A stretch of 64,000 bases of DNA, taken from contig WGMC01000029.1 of assembly GCA_016125265.1 (NCBI GenBank), positions 35,581-99,580 of the forward strand, written 5' to 3'. Of this stretch, positions 26,213 through 34,851 are shown in pieces; position 1 is the stretch's first letter, and each line of letters opens with the position of its first letter. Source of the DNA: Planctomycetaceae bacterium. Lineage in GTDB: Bacteria > Planctomycetota > UBA1135 > GCA-002686595. Position numbers and translations under genes: made by a program. The notes below the pieces were generated by a model. It saw only the letters and a program-made list of their open reading frames with translations. It searched no databases and was not told the DNA's origin.

Positions 26213-27835
26213 ATGGCTCCCAGCTCGCCCCCCGACCCCGGCCTCCCGGCCCGACGACCCGCGCCCGCCGATCGGCCGGGCGGGGATCCCTGGGCGCGCC
26301 GCTGGGCCCAACTGGCCCGGGGCGCGAACCTGCGGCCCGACGAGCGCCCGATCGTCGCGCTCTCCGGTGGCGCCGACAGTGTGCTCCTTTTGCAGTTCGC
26401 GGCGGCGGCGCGCCCGCGGCCCGATCTCCTTGCCGCCCACGTGCACCACGGGCTGCGCGGCCCGGCGGCCGATGCGGACGCGCGTTTTTGCGCGAGCCTC
26501 TGCACCAGCCTCGGCATTCCCTTCGTCGAGCTGCACGCCGAACTGGACCCCCAGCCCACCGGCCTCGAGGAGCGCGCGCGCGACGCCCGCTACACCCTTC
26601 TCGTCGATCTGGCCCGGCGCACGGGGCGGAATCTGATCCTCACCGGGCACCACGCGGACGACGGGCTCGAAACCCTGCTGATGCGCTGGCTCCGCGGCAG
26701 CCACCTCGGCGGCCTGGCGCCGGGCCGGGCCGAGTTGTGGGTCCACGGCGCCTACCCGGGCGCGCCGCCGCAAGCCGGTCCGACACTGGCGCCCGTGCGC
26801 GTCGTGCGCCCGCTGCGCACGCTGCGCCGCGAGGAAGTGCGGCGGCTCTTGGAGGACCGCGGGCTCGCCTGGCGCGAGGACCGCTCGAACGAGGACCCGG
26901 CGTTTGCCCGCAACCGCATGCGCCACGGCGTGTTGCCGGTGCTCGACGAGGCCCTGGGGCCCGGTGCGCGCGAGGGCTTGCTTGGGTTTGCCGAGGCGAT
27001 CGAGCGCCTGGAGGCGGGCCTCGCGTCCGCCACGGCGCACATCGCCTGGCGGCCGGCGGCCCACGCCGCGGCGACCCGGGGCCCCCTCGCCCAGGACCTC
27101 GGCGGCGTGGTCCCCCGCGACGAGTTGCTCGGCCTGCCCGAACCGCTCGCCCGCCGCGCGCTGTGGCGCCTGCTCGTGGAGGGCACCGGCCGCGCACCCC
27201 AGCGCCAGGCCCTCGACCTGCTCACCCGCGACATCCTGTCCGCGCGCACGGGCCGTCGCAGCCTTCCCGGCGGATGGCTCCTGGTGCTGCGCGGCGCCGA
27301 GATCCTGCTCCTGCCGCCCAGCGACGCGCTGCACCACCGCGCGGGGCCGCTGGCCGCGGTGCGCCTGCCGCGGCCCTCGGACCAACTGCTGCTGCCGTTT
27401 GCGCTGCCCGCGGCCAGCGAGGTGGCCGCGTCCTCGGACCTCACCCTGGCCGTGCCCGGCCTCCTGCGCCTCGAGGACGGCCGGCGCATCGCGGCAGAAT
27501 GGCGGCGCGGAGGGCACCAGGAGCCCGTTCCCCGGGGCCCCCTCCACGTGGAGCTGAACGGCGAAGGCTTGAGCGAACCCCTCCTCGTGCGCTTCCCACG
27601 CCCCGGCGACCGCTTCCATCCCCTGGGCGCGCCGGGATCGAGACCGCTCGGCCGTTTCCTCGCCAGTGCGGGTGTGCCGCGGGAGGAGCGCGCGCAGGTG
27701 CCGCTGGTCGTCTCGGGCGGCCGCATCCTGTGGGTCGTCGGTGTGCGCCCCTCGGAGGAGCGGCGCGTGCTGCCCGGCGCGGGCCTGCGCCTTTGCCTTT
27801 CGCTCGTCGCCGAGAACGCGCTGCGCGCGGGCTGA
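26213..27835 (+). CDS. tilS: tRNA(Ile)-lysidine synthetase TilS
   Basis: 540 residues. The PP-loop ATP pyrophosphatase motif SGGADS is at 51-56, followed by AAHVHHGLRG, LTGHHADDGLETLLMR, RPLRTLRREEVRRLLE and EDRSNEDPAFARNRMRH. The C-terminal substrate-binding domain ends with LVRFPRPGDRFHPLG and a VPREERAQVPLVVS stretch. It attaches lysine to C34 of the tRNA that reads AUA, an essential step. ATG 26213 gives a 50-residue Pro/Arg-rich lead before the motif, longer than usual, so a slightly later start is possible. First gene of a plus-strand run to 34445. Confidence 0.95.
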   Translation: MAPSSPPDPGLPARRPAPADRPGGDPWARRWAQLARGANLRPDERPIVALSGGADSVLLLQFAAAARPRPDLLAAHVHHGLRGPAADADARFCASLCTSLGIPFVELHAELDPQPTGLEERARDARYTLLVDLARRTGRNLILTGHHADDGLETLLMRWLRGSHLGGLAPGRAELWVHGAYPGAPPQAGPTLAPVRVVRPLRTLRREEVRRLLEDRGLAWREDRSNEDPAFARNRMRHGVLPVLDEALGPGAREGLLGFAEAIERLEAGLASATAHIAWRPAAHAAATRGPLAQDLGGVVPRDELLGLPEPLARRALWRLLVEGTGRAPQRQALDLLTRDILSARTGRRSLPGGWLLVLRGAEILLLPPSDALHHRAGPLAAVRLPRPSDQLLLPFALPAASEVAASSDLTLAVPGLLRLEDGRRIAAEWRRGGHQEPVPRGPLHVELNGEGLSEPLLVRFPRPGDRFHPLGAPGSRPLGRFLASAGVPREERAQVPLVVSGGRILWVVGVRPSEERRVLPGAGLRLCLSLVAENALRAG

Positions 27836-27911
27836 ATCGCGCTCCGTTCGGCGCGGCGCGCGGTGACTCGCGCCCCCAGCGGCGGTACCCTAGGCCTGAG
27901 GTTTTCTCGGC

Positions 27912-28733
27912 GTGCGCTCCACCGCTTGGCACCAACTCGCCCGCGTGCGGGCACGCATCGACGCGGCCGCCCGGGCCGCCGGCCGCGATCCGGCCGCTGT
28001 GCGGCTCCTCGCGGTCACGAAGTCCGAGGACGCCGCGGCGGTGCTCAGCCTGTTCGAGGCGGGCCAGCGGGACTTCGGCGAGAGCCGCCCCCAGGAGCTG
28101 GAACGGAAACGCGACGCGCTGCGCGCGAGTGTGGGCGACGCGTCGCGCGACGTGCGCTGGCACCTGGTCGGCCACCTGCAGACCAACAAGGCGCGGCGCA
28201 CCCTCGCGCACCTCGACGTCTTGCATTCGCTGGACCGGGAAGCGCTCATCGAGCCCCTGATCGAGGCCGGCGCGGCGCGGGCGCATTCACCCCTCGCGGC
28301 GCCCCTCGAAGTATTCGTGCAGGTCAAGCTCGCCGACGAGGCGAACAAGGGCGGATTTGCGGCGGACGAGGCCCTGGGGGTGCTCGAGCGCCTGGCCGAC
28401 CGGCCGGGTCTGCGTGTCGTGGGCCTGATGGCACTGGCACCCTGGATCGAGCCGGAAGCCGAGCGGCGCCGGGCCGCCGCGCGCGTATTCTTGCGGCTCG
28501 CGCAACTGGCGAGGGACCTGGGCCCCGGCGCCTTCCACCGGAACTCCGCGCAAACCAGCGCGCAAACCAGCGCGCAAACCACCGCGGATACCACCGCGGA
28601 TACCACCGCTGATACCACCGTGCAACTCTCCATGGGCATGAGCGGCGACCTCGAAGAGGCCGTTGCCGCGGGCAGCACCTGGGTGCGGGTCGGCAGCGCC
28701 CTCTTCGAAGGCGCGCCGGGGGCGGAACGTTGA
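27912..28733 (+). CDS. yggS: YggS/PROSC family pyridoxal-phosphate homeostasis protein with a repeat insertion
   Basis: 273 residues (usual length about 230). Features of the fold-type III PLP-binding family: LLAVTKSEDAAAV with the PLP lysine, DFGESRPQELERK, WHLVGHLQTNKARR, FVQVKLADEANKGGF, GLMALAP and LSMGMSGDLEEAVAAGSTWVRVGSALF. It buffers free PLP in the cytosol. Directly before LSMGMSGD there is an insertion of about 24 residues made of SAQT and TADT repeats, encoded by six 12-bp units. Start is GTG 27912; the stop overlaps the TTG start of the kinase gene. Confidence 0.93.
   Translation: MRSTAWHQLARVRARIDAAARAAGRDPAAVRLLAVTKSEDAAAVLSLFEAGQRDFGESRPQELERKRDALRASVGDASRDVRWHLVGHLQTNKARRTLAHLDVLHSLDREALIEPLIEAGAARAHSPLAAPLEVFVQVKLADEANKGGFAADEALGVLERLADRPGLRVVGLMALAPWIEPEAERRRAAARVFLRLAQLARDLGPGAFHRNSAQTSAQTSAQTTADTTADTTADTTVQLSMGMSGDLEEAVAAGSTWVRVGSALFEGAPGAER
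28548..28619 (+). repeat. Six 12-bp coding repeats in yggS
   Basis: Six contiguous 12-bp units: two GCGCAAACCAGC, one GCGCAAACCACC, two GCGGATACCACC and one GCTGATACCACC. They encode AQTS, AQTT and ADTT in frame and fall next to the conserved SMGMSGD phosphate-binding loop. Copy-number change would stay in frame. Confidence 0.9.
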
Positions 28734-31700
28734 GCCAAACCGACGCGCCCATCCGCCTTCTGTACCTCGAGCCGCCGGCCGGCCGCGGTCCGGCGCTGGC
28801 GTTGCCGGAGAGCGGCGCCCTGTTGATCGGTTCCGACCCGGCGTCCTCGAACCTGGCGCTTCCGGGCGACGACGTGCGCCCCAGCCACGCCGCGATCGCT
28901 CGACTGAAGGACGGCGGTTTCGGCGTCGTCTCGGTCGAAGGCGCGCCGCTCGCCGTCAACGGTCGCGCGACCGCGAGCGCGCGCCTCAGCGAAGGCGACG
29001 TGCTGCGCATCGGCGCGCACGATCTGCGCATCGTGGGCCGCAACAAGGCCGCCGAACTGCGTGTGCCCGAGCGCGTCGCGGGGTTCCGCATCCAACGGCG
29101 CCTGGGTTCCGGCGCCATGGGCCAGGTGTTCCTCGCGGTGCAAGAGAGTCTGGCGCGCGAGGTGGCGCTGAAGGTGCTGCGTCCGGAACTCGCCGCCGAC
29201 GCGAGTTTCGTCAAGCGCTTCGAAGCCGAGGCGCGCGCCGCCGCGTCCCTCGGCCATCCGAACGTGGTCACGGTGTACGACGTGGGCCAGGTGCCCGGCT
29301 CGGCCGGCGGCTCGCCGATCTACTACCTGGCCATGGAGTACATGGCGCGCGGTTCGCTCGAGGAACGGCTCGCGCGCGAGGGCGCGCTCCCGCCCAAGGA
29401 AGTGGTTTCGGTGCTGCGCGACGCCACACGCGGGCTCGAGTACGCCGAAGCGCGCGGGATCGTGCACCGGGACCTCAAACCCGCGAACCTGATGCAGGAC
29501 GGGTCGGGGGTCGTGAAGATCGCGGACCTCGGCCTCGCGACGCAGGCCGAGGCCGAAGCCGAAGCGCGGGTGTTCGGCACCGCGCACTTCGCCGCGCCGG
29601 AACAGATCCGCGGCGAGCGCGCGGACAGCCGCGCGGACCTCTATTCGCTGGGCGCCTCGGCGTACCGGTTGCTCACGGGCCGCACGCCGTTCCAGGGCGC
29701 GGACCGCAAGGAGATCCTGCGCCGTGTGCTGAACGAGGCGCCCACGCCGCTCGCTCCGCTGCTGCCGGGCGCGCCCGCGGAACTGCTCGCGTTGGTCGAG
29801 CGCCTGCTCGCGAAGGACCCCGCGGCGCGGGCTCAGAGTGCGGCGCACCTCGCGCGCGAGGTGGATTCGCTCGCGCTGCGCCTCGAACACGGCAGCCTCG
29901 CGCCGCTGGCGAAGGCCGGCGGCCGCCGCGGCCTTTGGTTTGCCGGCGCGGCGGCGCTGCTCGCACTCGGCGCAACCGGCTACTTCGTGCTCCGAGGTGG
30001 CGGCGGAGGCGGCGTGGACCGGGCCGGGACGAACGGCGCGGGGACGAACCGCGCCGCGGTGGATCCGACGGCCCAAGGAACGTCGCCGGAGCCCGGAGCC
30101 TCCGCCCAACCCGACGACTCCAACGCGGCAGCGGGCACCGGCACTGCAGCGGGCGCCGGCACTGCCGCAGGCGCCGGCACTGCCGCGGGCGCCGGCACTG
30201 CCGCGGGCGCCGGGCAGGGGGGTCTCGGAACCGCGCCGCCCGTCGCCCTGGGCGACGAGGATGCGGCCCTGCGCCAAGCCGAGACGGATGCCGAACGGGC
30301 CCTCGCCCGCGCCCGCGGTTTCGAGGACCCGGCCGACCAGCGCCAGGCCCTCGCGGAACTCGCCACGAAGTTCGCGGGCACACGCGCCGCCGGCGAGGCG
30401 ATTGCGGCGCTCGCCACGCCGGAGCCCTCCGGCACACCGGATCCCAGCAAGGCGCTCGACGCCGCTCGCGCGCCGTTCCTGGCGCTGCTTGCAACCGCGG
30501 CGGATCCGGGCCCCGCGGACGCGCCGCGCACCCTGGCGGAGTTCGCGCGCGGGCTCGCCGGGTTGACCGTGCCGCCCGCGTTGCTCGGCGAAGCGAAGAC
30601 CGACGAGGCCATCGCCGCCGCGGTAAAGCGCTACGCACAAACGGCGCGCGGTTTCGTGCAGCGCGGTTTGGAGGCGGCGGATCGCGCGGTGGCCGCGGGC
30701 GACTTCGAAACCTTCGACAAAGGCCTCGAGCAACTCGCGCGCTGGCTCGAGCCCGCGAAGAACGAGGATGGTGCCGAAGCCGCGCCGGAGGCCAGCGCGC
30801 CGGTTGCGGCGTTGGCGAGCGCCCTGACGGACGGCGCGCCGCCGCCGGGAAGTGTGCTCGAGCGGGCGCTATCCGCCGATTTGCAACTCCGCGACACACT
30901 CGTCGAACAACTGCAACTCGATCCCCTGCGCCTGCGCGTCGAGGCAGCGCGCGCGGCACGACGCACGCTCGAACTCGCGTACGAAGCGTCCATGGCCGAG
31001 GCCGACCGCGCCGCACTCGGCGCGCGTTTCGGAGGCGCGGGTCACCTTGCGGAACAACTCGTAGCCTTCGACCTCGACGCGTTGGCCACGGAGCTCGAGA
31101 GTGCGCGGGACGGGCTCACTTCGGTGGGCGAGGCGCAGGCGCTGAGCGAAGCCGCGGTGTATCTGCGCAGCGCCGCGCGCGCCTTCGACCATCTGGTGCG
31201 AGCGCAGGGCAACGGCGAATGGCGCCGCCAAAACGTGCCCGTGCCGAACCGCCGCACGCTGATGGCCAGCTTGGTGCGCGTCGAACCCAAGGGCATGCAC
31301 GTCGCGGCCGGATCCGAGGATCTGTTCGTGCCGTGGGCCACCTTCGGCGGACGCACGGTGGAGCTCGGGCAGCTCTTCACCCAGCGCCTCGCGCGCGAGT
31401 GGACGCCCGAAGAGAGCGCGGACATCGGCGCGCTGATGACCGTGGCGGCGGTGGCGGAGCTGTTGGCGCAGGTGCTCGACGTTTTCGATCCGAACGTTGT
31501 GGCGCGGCTCAGTCCGCTCGAGCGCGACGAGGTGCTCGCCGCCTTCGACCGCGCCGTGGAGTGGGTCGAACGGGGTGGCAGTCGCGACGAGTTCGATGCC
31601 GAGCGCCGCGCGGCGTGGCTCGTCACCGAGGGGCTCCGCGCCTTGGACGGCGGTGATCCCTTGGTGCTCGCGTGGTCGCTCGAGCAGGCCCTATCGGAGC

Positions 31701-31870
31701 TTCCGCACACGTTCGTGGTGCGCGCGCTCTCCGACGGCCGTGTGGAGGGCGAGCCCCTGCCCTGGCCGCCGGCGGACTGGCTGCCGCTCGCGCGTCCGGT
31801 GTCCGAGGCGGGCGCGCCCCCGGGCGCAGACGCGCCGGCGGCCGGCGACGCCGAGCAGCCGGGCGGATGA
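28730..31870 (+). CDS. Membrane-bound FHA-domain Ser/Thr protein kinase with large C-terminal extracytoplasmic region
   Basis: 1046 residues. An FHA-like phosphopeptide domain (about 8-103: GALLIGSDPASSNLALPG, RPSHAAI) precedes a Hanks-type kinase at about 119-385 with GSGAMG, K148, HRDLKPAN (D248), ADLG in place of DFG (D266), and APEQ. A single membrane helix is at about 401-421. A Gly/Ala/Thr repeat linker follows, then roughly 600 residues of helical, Ala/Leu/Glu-rich sequence with no fold I recognise, presumably outside the cytoplasm as a sensor. TTG start overlapping the yggS stop (TTGA), so translation is coupled. All catalytic residues are present, so it is likely active. Confidence 0.88.
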   Translation: MSQTDAPIRLLYLEPPAGRGPALALPESGALLIGSDPASSNLALPGDDVRPSHAAIARLKDGGFGVVSVEGAPLAVNGRATASARLSEGDVLRIGAHDLRIVGRNKAAELRVPERVAGFRIQRRLGSGAMGQVFLAVQESLAREVALKVLRPELAADASFVKRFEAEARAAASLGHPNVVTVYDVGQVPGSAGGSPIYYLAMEYMARGSLEERLAREGALPPKEVVSVLRDATRGLEYAEARGIVHRDLKPANLMQDGSGVVKIADLGLATQAEAEAEARVFGTAHFAAPEQIRGERADSRADLYSLGASAYRLLTGRTPFQGADRKEILRRVLNEAPTPLAPLLPGAPAELLALVERLLAKDPAARAQSAAHLAREVDSLALRLEHGSLAPLAKAGGRRGLWFAGAAALLALGATGYFVLRGGGGGGVDRAGTNGAGTNRAAVDPTAQGTSPEPGASAQPDDSNAAAGTGTAAGAGTAAGAGTAAGAGTAAGAGQGGLGTAPPVALGDEDAALRQAETDAERALARARGFEDPADQRQALAELATKFAGTRAAGEAIAALATPEPSGTPDPSKALDAARAPFLALLATAADPGPADAPRTLAEFARGLAGLTVPPALLGEAKTDEAIAAAVKRYAQTARGFVQRGLEAADRAVAAGDFETFDKGLEQLARWLEPAKNEDGAEAAPEASAPVAALASALTDGAPPPGSVLERALSADLQLRDTLVEQLQLDPLRLRVEAARAARRTLELAYEASMAEADRAALGARFGGAGHLAEQLVAFDLDALATELESARDGLTSVGEAQALSEAAVYLRSAARAFDHLVRAQGNGEWRRQNVPVPNRRTLMASLVRVEPKGMHVAAGSEDLFVPWATFGGRTVELGQLFTQRLAREWTPEESADIGALMTVAAVAELLAQVLDVFDPNVVARLSPLERDEVLAAFDRAVEWVERGGSRDEFDAERRAAWLVTEGLRALDGGDPLVLAWSLEQALSELPHTFVVRALSDGRVEGEPLPWPPADWLPLARPVSEAGAPPGADAPAAGDAEQPGG
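30131..30213 (+). repeat. 18-bp repeats encoding an AGAGTA linker in the kinase gene
   Basis: Four 18-bp units (30131-30202) differing at one or two bases, plus a partial fifth to 30213, encode AGTGTA, then AGAGTA three times, then AGAG. They form the flexible linker just after the membrane helix. Confidence 0.85.
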
Positions 31871-32208
31871 GCGGCGCCGAGGCAGGCGGCGCCGACGCGT
31901 CGGCGGAGCGCTCCGCCGCCCGCGTCGAACCGCGGCCCGGCGGCGCCTGGCTTTGGGTGCGCGCCAAACCCGGGGCCCGGCGCCAGGGGGTGGGTGGTCT
32001 CTGGCGGGACCACCTCGAGGTCGCGGTGAACCCGCCGGCCCAGGACGGACGGGCCAACGACGCCCTGCTCGAGGTGCTCGGCGACGCGCTCGGCCTGCGC
32101 GCCGGGGCCCTCGAACTCACCCGCGGTGCCACGTCCCGGAACAAGGTGGTCTTCGTACCGCTCGCACCGGACGTCCTCCTGGCGCGCCTTCGTGCGCCCA
32201 CGCGTTGA
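31867..32208 (+). CDS. DUF167 (YggU) family protein
   Basis: 113 residues. The family core is clear: [43 protein letters not shown] and [16 protein letters not shown]. The function of this small, widespread alpha/beta family is unknown. The N-terminal 30 residues are Ala-rich and probably disordered. It is coupled to the kinase gene by an ATGA overlap. In many bacteria yggU neighbours yggS, which agrees with the gene order here. Confidence 0.88.
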   Translation: MSGAEAGGADASAERSAARVEPRPGGAWLWVRAKPGARRQGVGGLWRDHLEVAVNPPAQDGRANDALLEVLGDALGLRAGALELTRGATSRNKVVFVPLAPDVLLARLRAPTR

Positions 32209-32242
32209 GGCGCCGACCGCCACGGCCTACGCTCCCCCAACC

Positions 32243-32908
32243 ATGTTGCGTTCCATCCTCCTTCTCTGCGCCGCCCTCGCCCTCTTGGCCGCAGCCTGCG
32301 GCGGTCCCAAGCTGGACGACCCTGGCGAGGCTCCCCTGGAGGTGGCCGCGGCACCGGTACCGAACGACATCCCCCACTCCGCTCCCATGGAATCCAGTTC
32401 CCCGAACCAAGAGGGCGCCGCCGGCGTCCAGACCGCGATCCTTGCCGGAGGCTGCTTCTGGGGCATGGAGGACATCCTGCGCAAGCAGCCCGGCGTCGTG
32501 GAGACGGAGGTCGGCTACACGGGCGGCACCCTCGCCAACCCCACGTATCCCGACATGCGCACGGGACGCACCGGCCACGCGGAGTCGATCCGCATCCAGT
32601 TCCGCCCGGCCGAGCTGCCCTACGGCGTACTGCTCGATCTGTTCTTCCGCATGCACGATCCCACCACGTTGAACCGCCAGGGCAACGACGTGGGGAGCCA
32701 ATACCGCTCGGCGATCTTCTACGTCGACGCGGCCCAGAAGGCCGAAGCCGAGGCCGCGGTCGCCCGCGCCAACGCAAGCGGTCGCTGGAAGCGCCCCGTC
32801 GTGACGGAAATCACCCCCGCCAGCACCTTCTGGCCCGCCGAGGGCTACCACCAGGATTACCTGGAGAAGAACCCGGGCGGCTACACGTGCCACTGGGTCC
32901 GCGACTAG
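32243..32908 (+). CDS. msrA: Peptide methionine sulfoxide reductase MsrA, exported (probable lipoprotein)
   Basis: 221 residues. An N-terminal hydrophobic segment ends in LLAAACGG, a relaxed lipobox with Cys19. The catalytic GCFWG has its cysteine at 71; [40 protein letters not shown] and the late [10 protein letters not shown] complete the MsrA fold. It reduces S-methionine sulfoxide in oxidised envelope proteins. The catalytic residue is a normal Cys codon (TGC), not TGA, although the organism decodes selenocysteine. Only one possible resolving cysteine is seen near the C-terminus (GYTCHW). Confidence 0.94.
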   Translation: MLRSILLLCAALALLAAACGGPKLDDPGEAPLEVAAAPVPNDIPHSAPMESSSPNQEGAAGVQTAILAGGCFWGMEDILRKQPGVVETEVGYTGGTLANPTYPDMRTGRTGHAESIRIQFRPAELPYGVLLDLFFRMHDPTTLNRQGNDVGSQYRSAIFYVDAAQKAEAEAAVARANASGRWKRPVVTEITPASTFWPAEGYHQDYLEKNPGGYTCHWVRD

Positions 32909-32970
32909 TTTCTGCCGCTGCGAGTTGGCGCATGCGCCTGGCACCCGGGGTTCAGTAGGCTGAGCGCCCC

Positions 32971-33837
32971 ATGAGCGTGCACGCGGAAACCCTCGACCCG
33001 GCCGTAGGCGCGGCCAAGCGCGACCTCGAGGAGCGCCCCTTCCCGGCCCCGAAGGCGTTGCTGTTGCTCGCGACCGGCGTCGGTTTCCTGCCGGACCGCC
33101 TGGAGGGGCGCACGCAGATCGACCTGGCCGAGGTCGCCGGTGTGCCCGAACCCTGGAACCGGGCGGAGCTGTTCGCCGGAAGGCTCGAGGGCCTCGACGT
33201 CTGGCTCCTCGACGACCTCTCCGCCGAGGCCGCGAGCCTCGAAAGCGGCCCGCCCTGGGTGCGCGCGTTCCCGCTATGGTTGGCCGCCGCCGCGGGCGCA
33301 CGTGTGCTGGTGCACACCAGCGCTGGCGCGAGCCTCGGCTCCGAAGTGGAGAGCCCCAAACCGGGCGACATCGTCGCGCTGACCGACCACATCAACCTGT
33401 CCGGCCGCACTCCGCTCTTGGGCCTCGGCCCCTGCAAACACGGGCCGTTGTTCCCCGACCAGTCGCGCCTGCACCGGGCCGGCCTGCGCCAGGCGGCACT
33501 GCGCGCGGCGGCGCGACTCGGATTCGACCTCGCCGAGGGTGTTGCGGCGTGCACGTCGGGGCCCAGCCTCGACACTCCGGCCGAGCGGCGTTTCTACGCG
33601 CGCGCCGGGGCCGACGTTGCGGTGCAGGGCCTCGAGAGCCCGCTGATCGCCGCGGCGCACGCGGGACTCGATGCGCTGTGTTTCGTGGCGATCACGGATG
33701 TGGGCGAGGGCCGCGCGGACCTGGTGCGGCTCCTCGAGCGCTCGCGGGCTGCCGCGCCTGCCGTGGAGGACCTCGTGGCGGCGGTGGCTCCGGCGGTGGC
33801 GGATGCGATCCGCGCCCTCGAGGCGGAGGACGGTTGA
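32971..33837 (+). CDS. Purine nucleoside phosphorylase, trimeric class (PNP/MTAP-like)
   Basis: 288 residues. The signature of the class I family, VALTDHINLSGRTPLLG, is clear, as are VLVHTSAGASLGSEV (for the usual LTNAAGG segment) and FYARAGADVAVQGLESPLIAAAHAGLDALCFVAITD. The STVPE substrate motif of canonical enzymes is replaced by VQGLESP, so base preference may differ. It releases free purine bases from nucleosides with phosphate. The gene overlaps the purN start by one base (TGATG), coupling two purine genes. It could instead be a related phosphorylase of altered specificity. Confidence 0.78.
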   Translation: MSVHAETLDPAVGAAKRDLEERPFPAPKALLLLATGVGFLPDRLEGRTQIDLAEVAGVPEPWNRAELFAGRLEGLDVWLLDDLSAEAASLESGPPWVRAFPLWLAAAAGARVLVHTSAGASLGSEVESPKPGDIVALTDHINLSGRTPLLGLGPCKHGPLFPDQSRLHRAGLRQAALRAAARLGFDLAEGVAACTSGPSLDTPAERRFYARAGADVAVQGLESPLIAAAHAGLDALCFVAITDVGEGRADLVRLLERSRAAAPAVEDLVAAVAPAVADAIRALEAEDG

Positions 33838-34445
33838 TGTCGCGGAGGTCTTCGTTGAAGGACATCGTGGTGCTGGTCTCCGGCTCCGGCCGCAGCGTCG
33901 AAAACCTCGCCGAGCACATCGCGCGCGGGTCCCTCGACGCGCGCATCGCGCTGGTGATCGCCGACCGGCCGAACATCGGCGCCCTCGCACGCTGCGAGAG
34001 ACTCGGCCTTCCCGCGGAACTGCTCGAGCCGCGCGCCCTGGGCGGGATGGGGCCGTTTGCCGACGCGGTGTTCGCGCGCGCCGAGGACCTCGGTGCCGAA
34101 CTCGTGGTGCTGGCGGGTTTCCTGCGCCTGCTCGCGATCCCGCCCGCGTGGCGCGGCCGCGTGGTGAACATCCATCCGGCCCTTCTGCCGGACTTCGGCG
34201 GCAAGGGCATGTACGGCGAACACGTGCACCGGGCCGTGCTGGCGTCGGGCCGGCGCGAGACGGGTTGCACGGTGCACTTGGTCGACGACGCCTACGACCG
34301 GGGCGAGATCGTCCTGCAGCGCCGGGTGCCGGTGCTCGCGAGCGACGACGCGGAGAGCCTGGCGGCGCGGGTGTTCGAAGCGGAGAAGCTGGCCCTGCCC
34401 GAGGCCCTGGCGATCCTCCTGGCCCGCGAACCGCGCGGCGCCTAG
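33837..34445 (+). CDS. purN: Phosphoribosylglycinamide formyltransferase
   Basis: 202 residues. VVLVSGSGRSVENL corresponds to the glycinamide ribonucleotide-binding loop (usually SGxGTNLQ). The catalytic trio is present in VNIHPALLPDFGGKGMYG and VDDAYDRGEIV, with the folate-site VVLAGFLRLL. It performs the third step of purine synthesis using 10-formyl-tetrahydrofolate. The start ATG 33837 overlaps the upstream stop. The stop codon shares a CTAG with the stop of the convergent gene at 34442. Confidence 0.93.
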   Translation: MSRRSSLKDIVVLVSGSGRSVENLAEHIARGSLDARIALVIADRPNIGALARCERLGLPAELLEPRALGGMGPFADAVFARAEDLGAELVVLAGFLRLLAIPPAWRGRVVNIHPALLPDFGGKGMYGEHVHRAVLASGRRETGCTVHLVDDAYDRGEIVLQRRVPVLASDDAESLAARVFEAEKLALPEALAILLAREPRGA

Positions 34446-34792
34446 CCGCGCAACGCCGCGAGCGCGGCGGCCTCGTCGCTGCCCACCGAGAGCTCGGCCT
34501 CGGGAAAGGCCATGCGCCCAAAACGCTCGAGCCAGGTGTGGGCCTCCGGCGGCCCGACCAAGAACGCCGTTTCGACGGCGTCCGTCGCGGCGGAGCTGAA
34601 CTCGAAGGACTTCCAGATCGGCGCGAGGGCGCGGCCCTCCAGCCCGTCGAGGCGCAACATGACGCGCCGCGCGGCCGTGTGGGAGAGCTCCGTCTCCAGC
34701 GCGGCAAAAAAGCGCCCGACGTTGTCGAAGACGGTTCCGGCCCCGAAGGCGAGCGCTACGAAACCGGGCCCCTGGCTGAGTTGTGTGTGCAC
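34442..34792 (-). CDS. Small SpoIIAA-like/STAS-fold protein
   Basis: 116 residues from GTG 34792. The pattern (RRVMLRLDGLEGRALAPIWKSFEF, ETAFLVGPPEAHTWLERFGRMAFPEAELSV) resembles the SpoIIAA-like family (PF11964), a STAS/SEC14-like fold found as single-domain proteins of unknown role. It lacks an obvious phosphorylatable serine loop. It faces purN, with the two stop codons interlocked in one CTAG, and is divergent from the MFS transporter gene with only 59 bp between starts. The family call is by pattern only. Confidence 0.6.
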   Translation of the reverse strand: MHTQLSQGPGFVALAFGAGTVFDNVGRFFAALETELSHTAARRVMLRLDGLEGRALAPIWKSFEFSSAATDAVETAFLVGPPEAHTWLERFGRMAFPEAELSVGSDEAAALAALRG

Positions 34793-34851
34793 GCAGGAAG
34801 AGGCTACGGCCAGGGCACCCGGGCCTGCTAGGGTCTGCTCCCACCGCGCCC

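Noticed and set aside
32243..32908. MsrA as a second selenoprotein
   Set aside because: The catalytic position in GCFWG is a TGC cysteine codon; no in-frame TGA is present.
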